Below are positions 16,060 through 23,737 of a DNA stretch of 64,000 bases, in pieces. The stretch spans positions 682,001 to 746,000 of the forward strand of contig NZ_CP041244.1 in assembly GCF_006547145.1 (NCBI RefSeq), written 5' to 3'. How positions within the stretch are numbered: the first letter of the stretch is position 1; the number at the start of each line of letters is the position of its first letter. The notes beneath the pieces are model-generated. The model was not told the origin of the DNA. It searched no databases and was given only the letters and a program-made list of their open reading frames with translations. Position numbers and translations under genes: made by a program. Source of the DNA: Actinomadura sp. WMMA1423. GTDB taxonomy: Bacteria > Actinomycetota > Actinomycetes > Streptosporangiales > Streptosporangiaceae.

Positions 16060-16700
16060 CAGAACGACTCCAGCTCGGTGCCCTCAGGCCCGAGCACGCG
16101 GCTGAACGGGTCCACGAAGTCAACGACGTCGAAGAACCCGCCGATTTCGGGGTCTTCCTCGTTGGCCTGGCGGCGCAGCTCGGCGGCACGGGCCCGCAAC
16201 TCCGCGGCGAGCTTCGCGCCGTCGGTGGTGAGGTCCTTGGTGCGGATGACCTTGGAGATCAGCGCCTCGGACGTCGCGATGACCCCGAGGGCGCTCGCCG
16301 CAGCGAGCTTGACGCTTCCGCCCTCCATCGCGAGGAAGTCAGCGAGCTCGTCCACGCGGAACGTGCGCGCTGTCGGGTCGGTGTCGGCGATGAGCAGCCG
16401 CACCCTGCGCAGATCGCTGGTGAGGGGCGGGGGTGCGGCGACGATGACGGTGTAGTGCTGCACACCGGCGCCGGTCCCGGTTGTGGTGAACACGGCGGTG
16501 TATTCGCCGGGGGTGGTGAGGGTGGGGCCGATGCCGGTCCAGGTCGCGCCGTCGTCGCCGGTCGTCATGGCGAACGACGTCGGCGTGCCGACCGCGCTGG
16601 TGATGGTCGCGCTCATCGCGGTCGTGCCGTCGGCCGGGTCAACAGCGACGGTGAACGCGGGGGCGTCGCCCGCGTCGATCTCGATCAGCCCCACGGTCAT
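16059..16700 (-). CDS. Head-tail adaptor with N-terminal Ig-like domain
   Basis: 213 residues. Residues 1-90 resemble a bacterial Ig-like or FN3-type beta domain (ATWTGIGPTLTTPGEYTAVF). Residues 95-175 are the helical adaptor (LRRVRLLIADTDPTARTFRV, DELADFLAMEGGSVKLAAAS) that docks under the portal in siphophages. The ATG overlaps the stop of the repeat-fibre gene (ATGA). The Ig-like part probably projects from the head-tail joint. Confidence 0.75.
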   Translation of the reverse strand: MTVGLIEIDAGDAPAFTVAVDPADGTTAMSATITSAVGTPTSFAMTTGDDGATWTGIGPTLTTPGEYTAVFTTTGTGAGVQHYTVIVAAPPPLTSDLRRVRLLIADTDPTARTFRVDELADFLAMEGGSVKLAAASALGVIATSEALISKVIRTKDLTTDGAKLAAELRARAAELRRQANEEDPEIGGFFDVVDFVDPFSRVLGPEGTELESF

Positions 16701-18277
16701 CGGGCGGACACCTCCAGTCGGGATCGGGGGGTCGCGGTGGCCGCCAGGCTGGTGCGCGCGGTCACCGTCAGCGCGGCAGAGGAGGCCGTGACGGCGATGG
16801 CCCCGGGTACGTCTGGTGGAGGGGCGCCGGTGGTGCTGCCGACGGCTGCGTCGGCCAGGGCGAGCATGTCGACCGCGGCGGCGTACAGGGTGACGGTGGC
16901 GGTCGCGGTGTCGTCCAGCACCACGCCGTCGTCGGCGGTCCGGGTGCGGCTGCCCACGGCGGTAGCGCTGCCGGTGAGGGTGAGCGTGTCGGCCACCGGC
17001 GCCCGCGCGGCGAGGATCCGCGCGGCGGTGTCGGTGACGGTGAGCGTGTCGTCCGCAGTCACGGTGTGCCCGGTGAAGGCGTCGGCCACGTCGCCCAACT
17101 CGAGGCCGTCGTCGGCGGTCCGCGCGGTCGCGGTCGCGCGGCTGGTGGCGTCGGCGAGGGCGAGGCCTTCGGCGCAGGTGCGGTTGGTGGCCGTGGCCGC
17201 GGCGGCGGCGTCGGCCGCCGTGAGGGAGTCGGTGGCTGTCGCGGTGTGGCCGGTGAAGGCCTCGGCGGCGTCGGCCAGGCCGAGGCCCTCGGTGACGGGG
17301 CGGGAGGCTGCCCAGACGCGGGCTGGGCTGTCGTCGAGGGTGAGCTGGTCACTGCCAGCGCGGACGGCGGTGGTCGCCGCGGTGGCCGCGTCGGTGGCAG
17401 TGAGGGCGTCGCTCGCCGAGCGGGCCCCCGCACTTGCTCGGTTGGCCGCGTCGCCGAGCGTGAGGGCGTCAGTGCCAGCGCGCGCTCGGGTGCCCGATGC
17501 GCTGGCCGCATCCCCGACGGTGAGGGTGTCGGTGCCGGTCCGGGCGGTCGCAGCCGAGCGGCCCACGGAGTCGGTGAGGGTGAGGGTGTCGGTCGCGGTG
17601 CCGGTCGACGCGACGGCGGCGGTGGGGACCGCGAGCGTCCACGTCGTCACCCCGATCACCGCAGCCGACCCGATGAGGTTGTCGGGGGTGGCCGCGATGT
17701 TCGCAGCGTGGCTGGTGGTGAGGTCGTCGGCGATCCCGGAGAACGTGCCGCCCGACCCGCTGCCTGCGGAGCCTGAGTGGACGCGCACGGTGTAGGTGCT
17801 GCCGCCCGGGACCGACAGTGACGTCGACCCGGACGAGGACCGCTCCCCCATCATCGTGACGATCACACAGGTCGCGATGGTGGGCGTCACCGCAGGGCAC
17901 GGATGCGAGGTGACCGATGACGTCTCGTCCAGGAACGCGATCTTGTGGATGGGGGTGGCGGTGTCGACACCTCGCAGCACCCGCACCGAGAGGGTCTGCC
18001 GGTTCGTGCCCGCCGCCGTCACGCTGATGCTTCCGGACTCCGAGCCCGTACAGACCCGGCTGTAGATCCGGCTCCGCATCGACCCGCTCGCGGAGTCGCG
18101 GGTTCCCTCGAGGGTCCACCCAGACGGATCACCGGTGACCGTCTGCGCGGACCCGAGCGTCCAGATCAGATACGCGCAGTCGCCCGCCGCAGGGGTCGCG
18201 GTGAGGGCGGACCAGGCGAGGGTGAGGGTCTGGACGTTTCCGCCGGCAGTGCCGGTCGCGACGCCCGAGACCGCCAC
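16697..18277 (-). CDS. Repeat-built head or neck fibre protein
   Basis: 526 residues, GTG start. Residues 1-222 form a surface beta domain similar in pattern to two tail-end proteins (PAAGDCAYLIWTLG, PSGWTLEGTRDS, SRVCTGSESGSISVTA). Residues 227-486 are thirteen consecutive 20-residue repeats around D-x-L-x-L-x-D-A-x, with an acidic residue (Asp, or Glu in two repeats) at exactly every twentieth position (230, 250 ... 470). Residues 487-526 form a final beta segment. Its place between head and connector genes suggests a fibre on the capsid or collar. No homologue recognised. Confidence 0.75.
   Translation of the reverse strand: MAVSGVATGTAGGNVQTLTLAWSALTATPAAGDCAYLIWTLGSAQTVTGDPSGWTLEGTRDSASGSMRSRIYSRVCTGSESGSISVTAAGTNRQTLSVRVLRGVDTATPIHKIAFLDETSSVTSHPCPAVTPTIATCVIVTMMGERSSSGSTSLSVPGGSTYTVRVHSGSAGSGSGGTFSGIADDLTTSHAANIAATPDNLIGSAAVIGVTTWTLAVPTAAVASTGTATDTLTLTDSVGRSAATARTGTDTLTVGDAASASGTRARAGTDALTLGDAANRASAGARSASDALTATDAATAATTAVRAGSDQLTLDDSPARVWAASRPVTEGLGLADAAEAFTGHTATATDSLTAADAAAAATATNRTCAEGLALADATSRATATARTADDGLELGDVADAFTGHTVTADDTLTVTDTAARILAARAPVADTLTLTGSATAVGSRTRTADDGVVLDDTATATVTLYAAAVDMLALADAAVGSTTGAPPPDVPGAIAVTASSAALTVTARTSLAATATPRSRLEVSAR
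16820..17599 (-). repeat. 13 tandem 60-bp coding repeats
   Basis: The codons for residues 227-486 of the fibre protein form 13 units of exactly 60 bp with no insertions or deletions. At DNA level the units keep G/C-rich segments such as GGTGAGGGTG and CGTCG on the plus strand but differ widely elsewhere. Copy number could change by recombination. Confidence 0.85.
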
Positions 18278-18290
18278 CCCGCCACCCAGG

Positions 18291-18683
18291 TCAGGAAGCG
18301 GTGACGGTGTCGGTGATGGTGATGCTGTCGCCGCTGGCCGACAGCGTAGCCGTCGCGCTGAGCAGGGTCTCGTTCGTCATCGTCCCGCTCGACGCCGCAT
18401 TGAAGATCCCGATCTTGGCGATGACCACTGGCAGTGAGTCGGACCCGTTCGCCGTGAATGTCTTGCTGAGGGTGGCTGTGGCCTGCCCGTTGGTGTGCGC
18501 GTACGTCGCCTGCGCCCGCACCAGCCCACCACCCGAAGTGGTGATCTCCCCCGACAGCGACGTGTTCGACGCCGACGGCGACGTGCTGTTCGCGGTCAGG
18601 GCGATGTAGTTCGCCGCGGCGGGCTGCGCGCTGGTGCCGTACACGCACGCCAGCGCGTGATCCCGGCCGCCGTTGGTCAGCAT
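18291..18683 (-). CDS. Head-region structural protein
   Basis: 130 residues from ATG 18683. The sequence (MLTNGGRDHALACVYGTSAQ; NYIALTANSTSPSASNTSLS; AQATYAHTNGQATATLSKTF) belongs to a small beta-rich family often encoded near the capsid genes of siphophages. Probably a virion decoration or neck protein; activity unknown. Confidence 0.7.
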   Translation of the reverse strand: MLTNGGRDHALACVYGTSAQPAAANYIALTANSTSPSASNTSLSGEITTSGGGLVRAQATYAHTNGQATATLSKTFTANGSDSLPVVIAKIGIFNAASSGTMTNETLLSATATLSASGDSITITDTVTAS

Positions 18684-18686
18684 CCC

Positions 18687-18995
18687 TCAGCCCTCCTCGT
18701 CCGGCTCGGGGTCGCGGACCTCGCAGCGGTAGTGCGCCGCGAGGAACTGAGCGACCGCCGGGTTCGTGGACGCCACCCACGCCGGCGCGCCATCGGAGTG
18801 GTACGCCCACGCCCCACCCGGCGCCGTGATCGTCGTGAAGATCTCACCGAGCGATGTCCCGGCCGGGGGCCGCACGGTGGTGCACCGCCGCCCTTCCGGC
18901 AGTGGCGTCCGCGTCACGGTGCCGTCGTCGCCGCGGCGGATGTCGACCGCGGCCCGGTTCCCCAGGTACACCACGACCTGCTCGTCGTCGCCCAT
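18687..18995 (-). CDS. Conserved small head-region protein
   Basis: 102 residues, ATG start, four bases before the next gene. The N-terminal half is beta-rich (EQVVVYLGNRAAVDIRRGDD) and the C-terminal half ends in WVASTNPAVAQFLAAHYRCE plus an acidic tail. Genes of this type follow the capsid gene in many actinophages. No function assigned. Confidence 0.65.
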   Translation of the reverse strand: MGDDEQVVVYLGNRAAVDIRRGDDGTVTRTPLPEGRRCTTVRPPAGTSLGEIFTTITAPGGAWAYHSDGAPAWVASTNPAVAQFLAAHYRCEVRDPEPDEEG

Positions 18996-19000
18996 GCTCG

Positions 19001-19243
19001 TCAGGTCTCGATGATCCCGGCGGCCCGCAGCGACGCGAGCAGCGAGTTCAGCTTGGTCTTCAGTTCGTTGATCAGGTCGGCTTCGGGCTGGCCGTACGTC
19101 GCGTCCGCGTTGGCGGTGGCGACGTCGGCGACGGCGTCGCCCTGGCTGAGGCCGCCCGCGTCGCCGAGCTGGGCGGCGGGGACGTGGCCGTCGGAATCGA
19201 GAGTGGCGAGCCCGTTCGGCTGGCCCTTGGCAGTGGAGCCCAC
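19001..19243 (-). CDS. Small head-fibre-like protein
   Basis: 80 residues from GTG 19243 behind GGAAGGGGG. It contains NGLATLDSDGHVPAAQLGD, a turn-rich fibre motif, and a C-terminal helix LINELKTKLNSLLASLRAAG, as in phage head-fibre (Phage_fiber_2-like) proteins. It lies two genes after the capsid. Longer starts upstream would add only low-complexity Arg/Pro sequence. Confidence 0.6.
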   Translation of the reverse strand: MGSTAKGQPNGLATLDSDGHVPAAQLGDAGGLSQGDAVADVATANADATYGQPEADLINELKTKLNSLLASLRAAGIIET

Positions 19244-19244
19244 G

Positions 19245-19499
19245 TCAGGCCCCCTTCCTGGATCGGGTGCGCGGCGCGCCCGCCTGTGCGGGTGCCTTGC
19301 GCGCGGAGGGCTTGCGGGCCGGCTCGGTGAGCGGCCGGGCCGGGGTGGCCGGTGGCGCAGGTTCCCGCAGTTCCACCGGCTCACCCTCGGCCGGGTCCGG
19401 CGCGGGTGCGGGGAGCCGGTCACGGATCTCGCCCAGCCGGTCGTGGATCGCGGCGAGGTACACGTCGGTGACCGTGACCGGCGGCGGCAGCGTGCTCAC
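19245..19499 (-). CDS. Small Pro/Ala-rich protein after the capsid gene
   Basis: 84 residues from GTG 19499. The first 30 residues (VTVTDVYLAAIHDRLGEIRD) form a helix; the rest is Pro, Ala, Arg and Lys-rich and probably disordered. Proteins with this layout follow the capsid gene in other actinophages. Function unknown. Confidence 0.6.
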   Translation of the reverse strand: MSTLPPPVTVTDVYLAAIHDRLGEIRDRLPAPAPDPAEGEPVELREPAPPATPARPLTEPARKPSARKAPAQAGAPRTRSRKGA

Positions 19500-19530
19500 T
19501 GCCGCCTGCCTGCCCGTATCGCGAGGGTTG

Positions 19531-20691
19531 TCACGAACCGGAACCGTTCGAGGCCACCGAGGACTTCGGGTCCATCAGCGTCCCGCCGAACACATACCGG
19601 ACCTTGTAGTCGATGCTGTCGGTGCGGAAGTCGCCGTCCATCGGGTCGACCGCACCGCCACCGACGCGGACGGCGTTCGGGGACTGCATGAACAGTTCCG
19701 GGGTCTCGTGCCCGGTGAGGAACCCGATCTCCATCGCCGGGCGGCCCACGCTCGGGTTGGCGAACAGGTACCAGGCGGTGTTCCCCGAGGTGGAGTCGAT
19801 GATCGGGAGCCACGGGTCCACGACCAGCTTGACCCTGTTCCGCATCCAGTTGGTGACGCGGAGCTGGTTGTTGCCGGTGCCGTCGCCGCCGCCAGCCGCG
19901 GCGATGATCTCGGTGGCGTTGATGATGTTCAGCGCCGTGATCTCCAGCGCCGGCGGCACGACCAGGGTGACGGCGTCGATGTAGATCGGGTTGCCGTCCG
20001 AGTCCTTCTGCGCGGCGAGGACCCGGAACGCGGTGTTCAGGCCCTCGATGCCCAGGGCGGGGTTGCCGGTGACCTGGTTGGCGTTGCCGGAGGAGTAGAA
20101 CGTCGCGTTCGGGCCGCTGCTGGAGGCGAACAGGGTGGTGAAGAACTTCTCCTCGGAGAACTTCGCGGAGTTGGCGAGCCGGTCGGGCATGTCGCGCAGC
20201 GCGTCGAGGTCGTCGTTGATGAAGTCCTCCCACGTGAAGGGGAGGCGCTTGCCGAACTTCTTGACCGAGTACTCGTACTTGCCGTCGGTGACGGCGGCCG
20301 CCGGGTACTCGGTGTTCTGCGGCACCTCGTCCAGGACGGCCTCGCCGCCGTCGAGGGTGAACCGCTTGACCTTCCTGAAGTCCCGGACGCGGCCGCGGCG
20401 GGCGATCTGGTCCCACATCACGTTCCGGTGCTGGTACTTGGCCAGGAGCTGCCGGTCGAGGATGTCGGCGAACAGGTACTGGAAGTCGCTGGTGGTCATC
20501 GCCTCCTGGAGGCGGTCGACCTTCTGGCGGCCGTTGAGGACGTCGGCGTACAGGCGGCCGGCCTCCAGGAGCGCCCGCTTGTAGTTGGGGTCGTTGCGGC
20601 CGCCGCGGACCCGGCGGCCCTCCCGGGCGTACAGGGCGCGCTCGGAGGCGTCCCTGTGGTTGTAGCTCTCGATCAGGTCGAGGATTTCCAT
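19531..20691 (-). CDS. Major capsid protein (Mu gpT-like)
   Basis: 386 residues from ATG 20691. N-terminal residues (MEILDLIESYNHRDASERAL) are followed by MTTSDFQYLFADILDRQLLA and KKFGKRLPFTWEDFINDDLD, the hallmark of the Mu gpT-type HK97-fold capsid family. The late segment FLTGHETPELFMQSPN and the end VRYVFGGTLMDPKSSV also fit. The gene sits after the protease/scaffold and decoration genes and behind a hairpin, as expected for a highly expressed virion protein. Confidence 0.88.
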   Translation of the reverse strand: MEILDLIESYNHRDASERALYAREGRRVRGGRNDPNYKRALLEAGRLYADVLNGRQKVDRLQEAMTTSDFQYLFADILDRQLLAKYQHRNVMWDQIARRGRVRDFRKVKRFTLDGGEAVLDEVPQNTEYPAAAVTDGKYEYSVKKFGKRLPFTWEDFINDDLDALRDMPDRLANSAKFSEEKFFTTLFASSSGPNATFYSSGNANQVTGNPALGIEGLNTAFRVLAAQKDSDGNPIYIDAVTLVVPPALEITALNIINATEIIAAAGGGDGTGNNQLRVTNWMRNRVKLVVDPWLPIIDSTSGNTAWYLFANPSVGRPAMEIGFLTGHETPELFMQSPNAVRVGGGAVDPMDGDFRTDSIDYKVRYVFGGTLMDPKSSVASNGSGS

Positions 20692-20725
20692 GGGTGATCC
20701 TTCTGCTGCGGGCGCTCCGCGCCGA

Positions 20726-20757
20726 GGGCATGCGAAAGCCCCCGGACCCGTGGGGGC
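20726..20757 (-). promoter_or_regulatory. Hairpin with GGGCATGCGAAAGCCC motif upstream of the capsid gene
   Basis: GCCCCC (20738-20743) pairs with GGGGGC (20752-20757); GGGCATGCGAAAGCCC at 20726-20741 also occurs, identical, at 28117-28132. It is 35-65 bases before the capsid start. In the transcript a GC stem followed by UUUCGCAUGCCC looks like a weak terminator or processing site. Confidence 0.5.
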
Positions 20758-20800
20758 GGAGGCGAGGAGAAGAGAGGAGACCGCCGGGGCGGTCAGACGG

Positions 20801-21175
20801 TCAGTTGGACAGGCGGACCCGGATCGTGCCGGTCGCGCCGGCCGCGATGAGGTTCCCCGAGGTGTAGCCGGCGGGCTCGACCGCGTGGCCGACGAACCGG
20901 CCGCTGGAGGTCTTGGAGATCGGCGGGTCGTTGGCGTCGACGTAGTACAGCTTGTCGCCGGGCGCGACCGCGGAGTCGGATCCGGTGGTGCCCTTCACGC
21001 TCAGCAGGTGCACGCCCTGGAAGGTCACGGACGTCTTGCCGTTGGCGTCCTCGGTCGTGGTGGCGACGCCGACGAGCTCGCCGTAGCGGACCGGGTCGCC
21101 CGACACCGGGGACGTGGGGTGGGAGCAGGTGACCGACAGGTCGGCGCCCTGCTTGAAGACCTCGTTCTTCGCCAT
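20801..21175 (-). CDS. Capsid decoration protein, DUF2190-like
   Basis: 124 residues from ATG 21175 (MAKNEVFKQGADLSVTCSHP). The pattern VSGDPVRYGELVGVATTTED, GVHLLSVKGT, APGDKLYYVDANDPPISKT and AAGATGTIRVRLSN fits DUF2190 proteins, which cement or decorate capsids and lie between protease/scaffold and capsid genes. That is the arrangement here. Confidence 0.8.
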   Translation of the reverse strand: MAKNEVFKQGADLSVTCSHPTSPVSGDPVRYGELVGVATTTEDANGKTSVTFQGVHLLSVKGTTGSDSAVAPGDKLYYVDANDPPISKTSSGRFVGHAVEPAGYTSGNLIAAGATGTIRVRLSN

Positions 21176-21188
21176 GCTGCTGTCTCCT

Positions 21189-22970
21189 TCAGCGGCCCGT
21201 GGCCGCGATCTTCGCTTCGTCGGCGGTCATGCCGATGTCCTGGAGCGACTCGGCCAGCGCCTTGTCCAGGTCGCCGTCGCTGTCGCCCGCCGGGGTCGGG
21301 TCGGAGGTAAGGCCGCGGGGCAGGCCGTAGCCGCGGGCCTCGTCCAGCTCGGCCAGGTAGGACTTGTGGTCCTGGATCGCGGTCTTGACGGCCTCGCCGA
21401 AGGCGGTCTCGTCGAGGGCGCCGTCGTCGCCGGTCGGGAGCGTGACGGTGGCCTCGCGCAGGACGCGGGGGTGCGCCTGCGTCGGCAGCCCGGACGTGGC
21501 GAGCGACGCCTCGCACAGGGTGCGGGCGCGCACGAGGTTGTCGCGGGCCTGGTCGCGCTTGCCGGCCTCGGCGAGCGCGGTCTCCAGCGTCTCGATCTTC
21601 TGGCCCTGCGACTCGATGAGCTGCGCCGCCTGGTCCAGGCGGCCGATCGCCTCGTCGAGGCGGGTCTTGGTCGCGGCAGCCTCGTTGAGCGTGCTGAGCT
21701 GCTCGTCGCTGATCTCGGGCATCGCGCCCTCCTTCATCGTCTTGGGCGCGGGCTTGCTGCCCGGCGCGTCCTTGGCCTTGGCCTTCTTGGCCTTCGGGTC
21801 GTCCTCGCCCTCACCGTCGGCGGGGGCGTCCTTGCCGGCATCGCCGGTGTCCTCGTCGTCCTTCTTGGCGAACAGGAAGGGCGGCTTCTTCCCCGCCTCC
21901 GACATCGGCTCCTGCCCGCCGTCCTCGTCGGGCGGGAAGGACCAGGGGCCGCGCTGATACAGCTGCGGCGCGTCCTTCTCCAGCCGGGCGACGAGTGTGC
22001 CGAGCGCGTCCCCAAGCGCCGAGGAGAGAGTGATGCGCTCGTCGCGGGTGAGGCGCCCGTCGCAGTACATGTCGTCGGCGAGGATCGTGAAGGCCGTGTG
22101 GGTGCGCGCTTCGATCCGGGCCCCGATCGTGGCGCCGGCCTCCCGCAGCTCCTCGCGGCTGGGCGGGACGGCCGACTCCTTCGCCGACGACTTCGTCCAG
22201 TCGGCGGGGATCAGGTCGCTCTTCCCGAGCGCCTTGGCGCGCTTGATGATGTGCGCGCGGATCTTGTCGTGGTCGGCGCCGCCGCGACCGACCGCGCGGA
22301 TCGCGTTGCGGAGGTCCTGCTCGTCGGCGATCGGGTACGCGGGGTCACCGTCGGGGTTCTTCATCGCGTGGCCCTTGCCGAGCATGGCCTTCATCTGGGC
22401 GGCGTCGTACTTCGCCTCCCACAGCCGCACGGCCTGAGCATTGGCGTCGGTCTGCTCGCGGGCGGACTCGATCAGCTCCAGCACCCGACCACCCGCTCCA
22501 GCGCGGGTGACCCAGTCGACGGAGATGCCCTCGTTCAGGGACTTCACGATCGGGCCCTCACGCCCTTCGGCCTCACCGTGCTCTGCGACACCCGTGGCCC
22601 TGATCGACAGGCCAACGTGTTCGGCGAACGTCGGGTTCAGCAGTTCCTGCCACTGCGGGAAGACCTGCACGTCCGCGACCAGACCGTTCTCGGCCTCGTC
22701 CCAGACGGGGTCGGAGACGAACACGCCTGCCCAGTCCTTCACTGACCGTTCCGGCCGCTCGGCGGACTCGGTCAGGGTCGGGTGGTCCAGGTATTGCTGG
22801 GTGCCTGCAGGCCAGACCTTGGGGCCGTCGCGCTCCAGTACCTCGGGGCCGTAATAGCCCGATGAGCCCCATCCCGCCCGGATCAGGAGCACTCGGTACC
22901 GGCCGGACCCGTCGCCCTTCGGAGTGAGGGTGGCAGTGGGGAACGCTTCGTTGAGCGTAAGCCGGTCCAT
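21189..22970 (-). CDS. Capsid maturation protease fused to scaffold
   Basis: 593 residues from ATG 22970. Residues 1-185 resemble phage prohead proteases (YLDHPTLTESAERPERSVKD, FAEHVGLSIRATGVAEHGEA with candidate His and Ser, ISVDWVTRAGAGGRVLEL). Residues about 200-260 contain AYPIADEQDLRNAIRAVGRG and IRAHIIKRAKALGKSDLIP, a DUF6582-like segment found next to such proteases. Residues 330-400 are charged and disordered; 400-593 are coiled-coil scaffold with an Asp/Glu-rich end. The protease would process the scaffold and capsid during maturation. Confidence 0.78.
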   Translation of the reverse strand: MDRLTLNEAFPTATLTPKGDGSGRYRVLLIRAGWGSSGYYGPEVLERDGPKVWPAGTQQYLDHPTLTESAERPERSVKDWAGVFVSDPVWDEAENGLVADVQVFPQWQELLNPTFAEHVGLSIRATGVAEHGEAEGREGPIVKSLNEGISVDWVTRAGAGGRVLELIESAREQTDANAQAVRLWEAKYDAAQMKAMLGKGHAMKNPDGDPAYPIADEQDLRNAIRAVGRGGADHDKIRAHIIKRAKALGKSDLIPADWTKSSAKESAVPPSREELREAGATIGARIEARTHTAFTILADDMYCDGRLTRDERITLSSALGDALGTLVARLEKDAPQLYQRGPWSFPPDEDGGQEPMSEAGKKPPFLFAKKDDEDTGDAGKDAPADGEGEDDPKAKKAKAKDAPGSKPAPKTMKEGAMPEISDEQLSTLNEAAATKTRLDEAIGRLDQAAQLIESQGQKIETLETALAEAGKRDQARDNLVRARTLCEASLATSGLPTQAHPRVLREATVTLPTGDDGALDETAFGEAVKTAIQDHKSYLAELDEARGYGLPRGLTSDPTPAGDSDGDLDKALAESLQDIGMTADEAKIAATGR

Positions 22971-23036
22971 GGTCAGACCTCCGTATGGGGCGTGAGCTGC
23001 GTGGTCGAGGACGCGACGCTAGGTGGGACGGCCCCG

Positions 23037-23042
23037 TACGGT
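23037..23042 (+). promoter_or_regulatory. Candidate -10 box of the plus-strand insert
   Basis: TACGGT matches TAnnnT and ends six bases before ATG 23049. The spacing fits a leaderless transcript. It lies in the 113-base gap between the protease start and the plus-strand gene. Confidence 0.35.
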
Positions 23043-23048
23043 CGCCGC

Positions 23049-23105
23049 ATGGATGAAGAGCAGTGCCCCGAGGGGCTGTGGGAATGCCGGAGCATCCGGT
23101 GGTGA
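23049..23105 (+). CDS. Possible 18-codon leader peptide
   Basis: The frame MDEEQCPEGLWECRSIRW ends in TGA 23103-23105 and overlaps the start of the 49-residue gene by 22 bases. The Shine-Dalgarno GAGGGG of that gene lies inside it. A short leaderless reading frame overlapping a second start suggests translational coupling; it could also be chance. Confidence 0.35.
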   Translation: MDEEQCPEGLWECRSIRW

Positions 23106-23233
23106 ACGGGGTTGTGCTCTATGACCGCGTCACCGAGCGGACTTGCCCGAACGAGGCGGAGCACCAGCGGGCTGTCCAGCGTCGAAAGCCGGTCTACTTC
23201 TTCAAACCGCGCGAGGACGGCGACGGCTCCTAG
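23084..23233 (+). CDS. 49-residue plus-strand protein inside the head operon
   Basis: ATG 23084 follows GAGGGG by eight bases. The product (NGVVLYDRVTERTCPNEAEH, then RKPVYFFKPREDGDGS) has a compact beta-like composition with one Cys. It is convergent with the small membrane gene at 23230-23376 and overlaps it by four bases. Like the zinc-ribbon gene at 2251 it is a lone plus-strand insert in a minus-strand operon, so cargo is likely. No family recognised. Confidence 0.55.
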   Translation: MPEHPVVNGVVLYDRVTERTCPNEAEHQRAVQRRKPVYFFKPREDGDGS

Positions 23234-23376
23234 CGGATCCAGTCGCCGCTGGCGGGAAGGCCAGCCAGCGCCAGCAGGACGACGGCGGCGGCCAGCAGCG
23301 CGAGCTGCCAGCCGCGGTCGACGGCGGCCCAGACCAGCGCGATGACGGCGATGATGAGCGCTGCGAGCGTCATCAT
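23230..23376 (-). CDS. Very small membrane protein
   Basis: 48 residues from ATG 23376, overlapping the upstream stop as ATGA. It is two hydrophobic helices (LAALIIAVIALVWAAV and LALLAAAVVLLALAGL) joined by DRGWQ, so a hairpin in the membrane. It is embedded in the head operon. Small two-helix proteins can be holin-like, but nothing shows a lysis role here. Confidence 0.6.
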   Translation of the reverse strand: MMTLAALIIAVIALVWAAVDRGWQLALLAAAVVLLALAGLPASGDWIR

Positions 23377-23726
23377 CGGACCGTCCTGCTGGCGAGCTCG
23401 GCCGCGGCCTGGGCGAGGCCCTGCAGCGCGGCCGCGGCGTCGCTGCACGCCATGGGCAGCCGGCGCACGGCGTCGGCGGCGGCGTGGTCGTCGCCGGGGT
23501 CGGTCTGGTTGAGGTCGTTGCAGCGGTCGACCAGGTCGTCGAGGGCGGCGCGGGTGTCCTCGCTGAACGCGCGGGCGTCGACCGCGATCTTGTTGGCCTG
23601 GTCGGCGTAGCTCTCGGACGCCTTCTGGTCCTCGGTCGGCGCCTTGTCCTCGGAGGCCTTGCTCTCGTTGGCCTTGTTCTTGGCCGGGGTCCGGTTCTGG
23701 CTGGTGTCGGTCTTGCGCGTGGCCAT
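23373..23726 (-). CDS. Helical head-operon protein of unknown function
   Basis: 117 residues from ATG 23726 behind GAGGAG. The first 45 residues are Lys/Glu/Asn-rich and disordered; the rest is helical (DARAFSEDTRAALDDLVDRC, LPMACSDAAAALQGLAQAAA). It lies between the MuF-like and membrane genes. Not recognised; a scaffold accessory or ejected internal protein are possibilities. Confidence 0.6.
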   Translation of the reverse strand: MATRKTDTSQNRTPAKNKANESKASEDKAPTEDQKASESYADQANKIAVDARAFSEDTRAALDDLVDRCNDLNQTDPGDDHAAADAVRRLPMACSDAAAALQGLAQAAAELASRTVR

Positions 23727-23737
23727 GCTGCTCCTCC

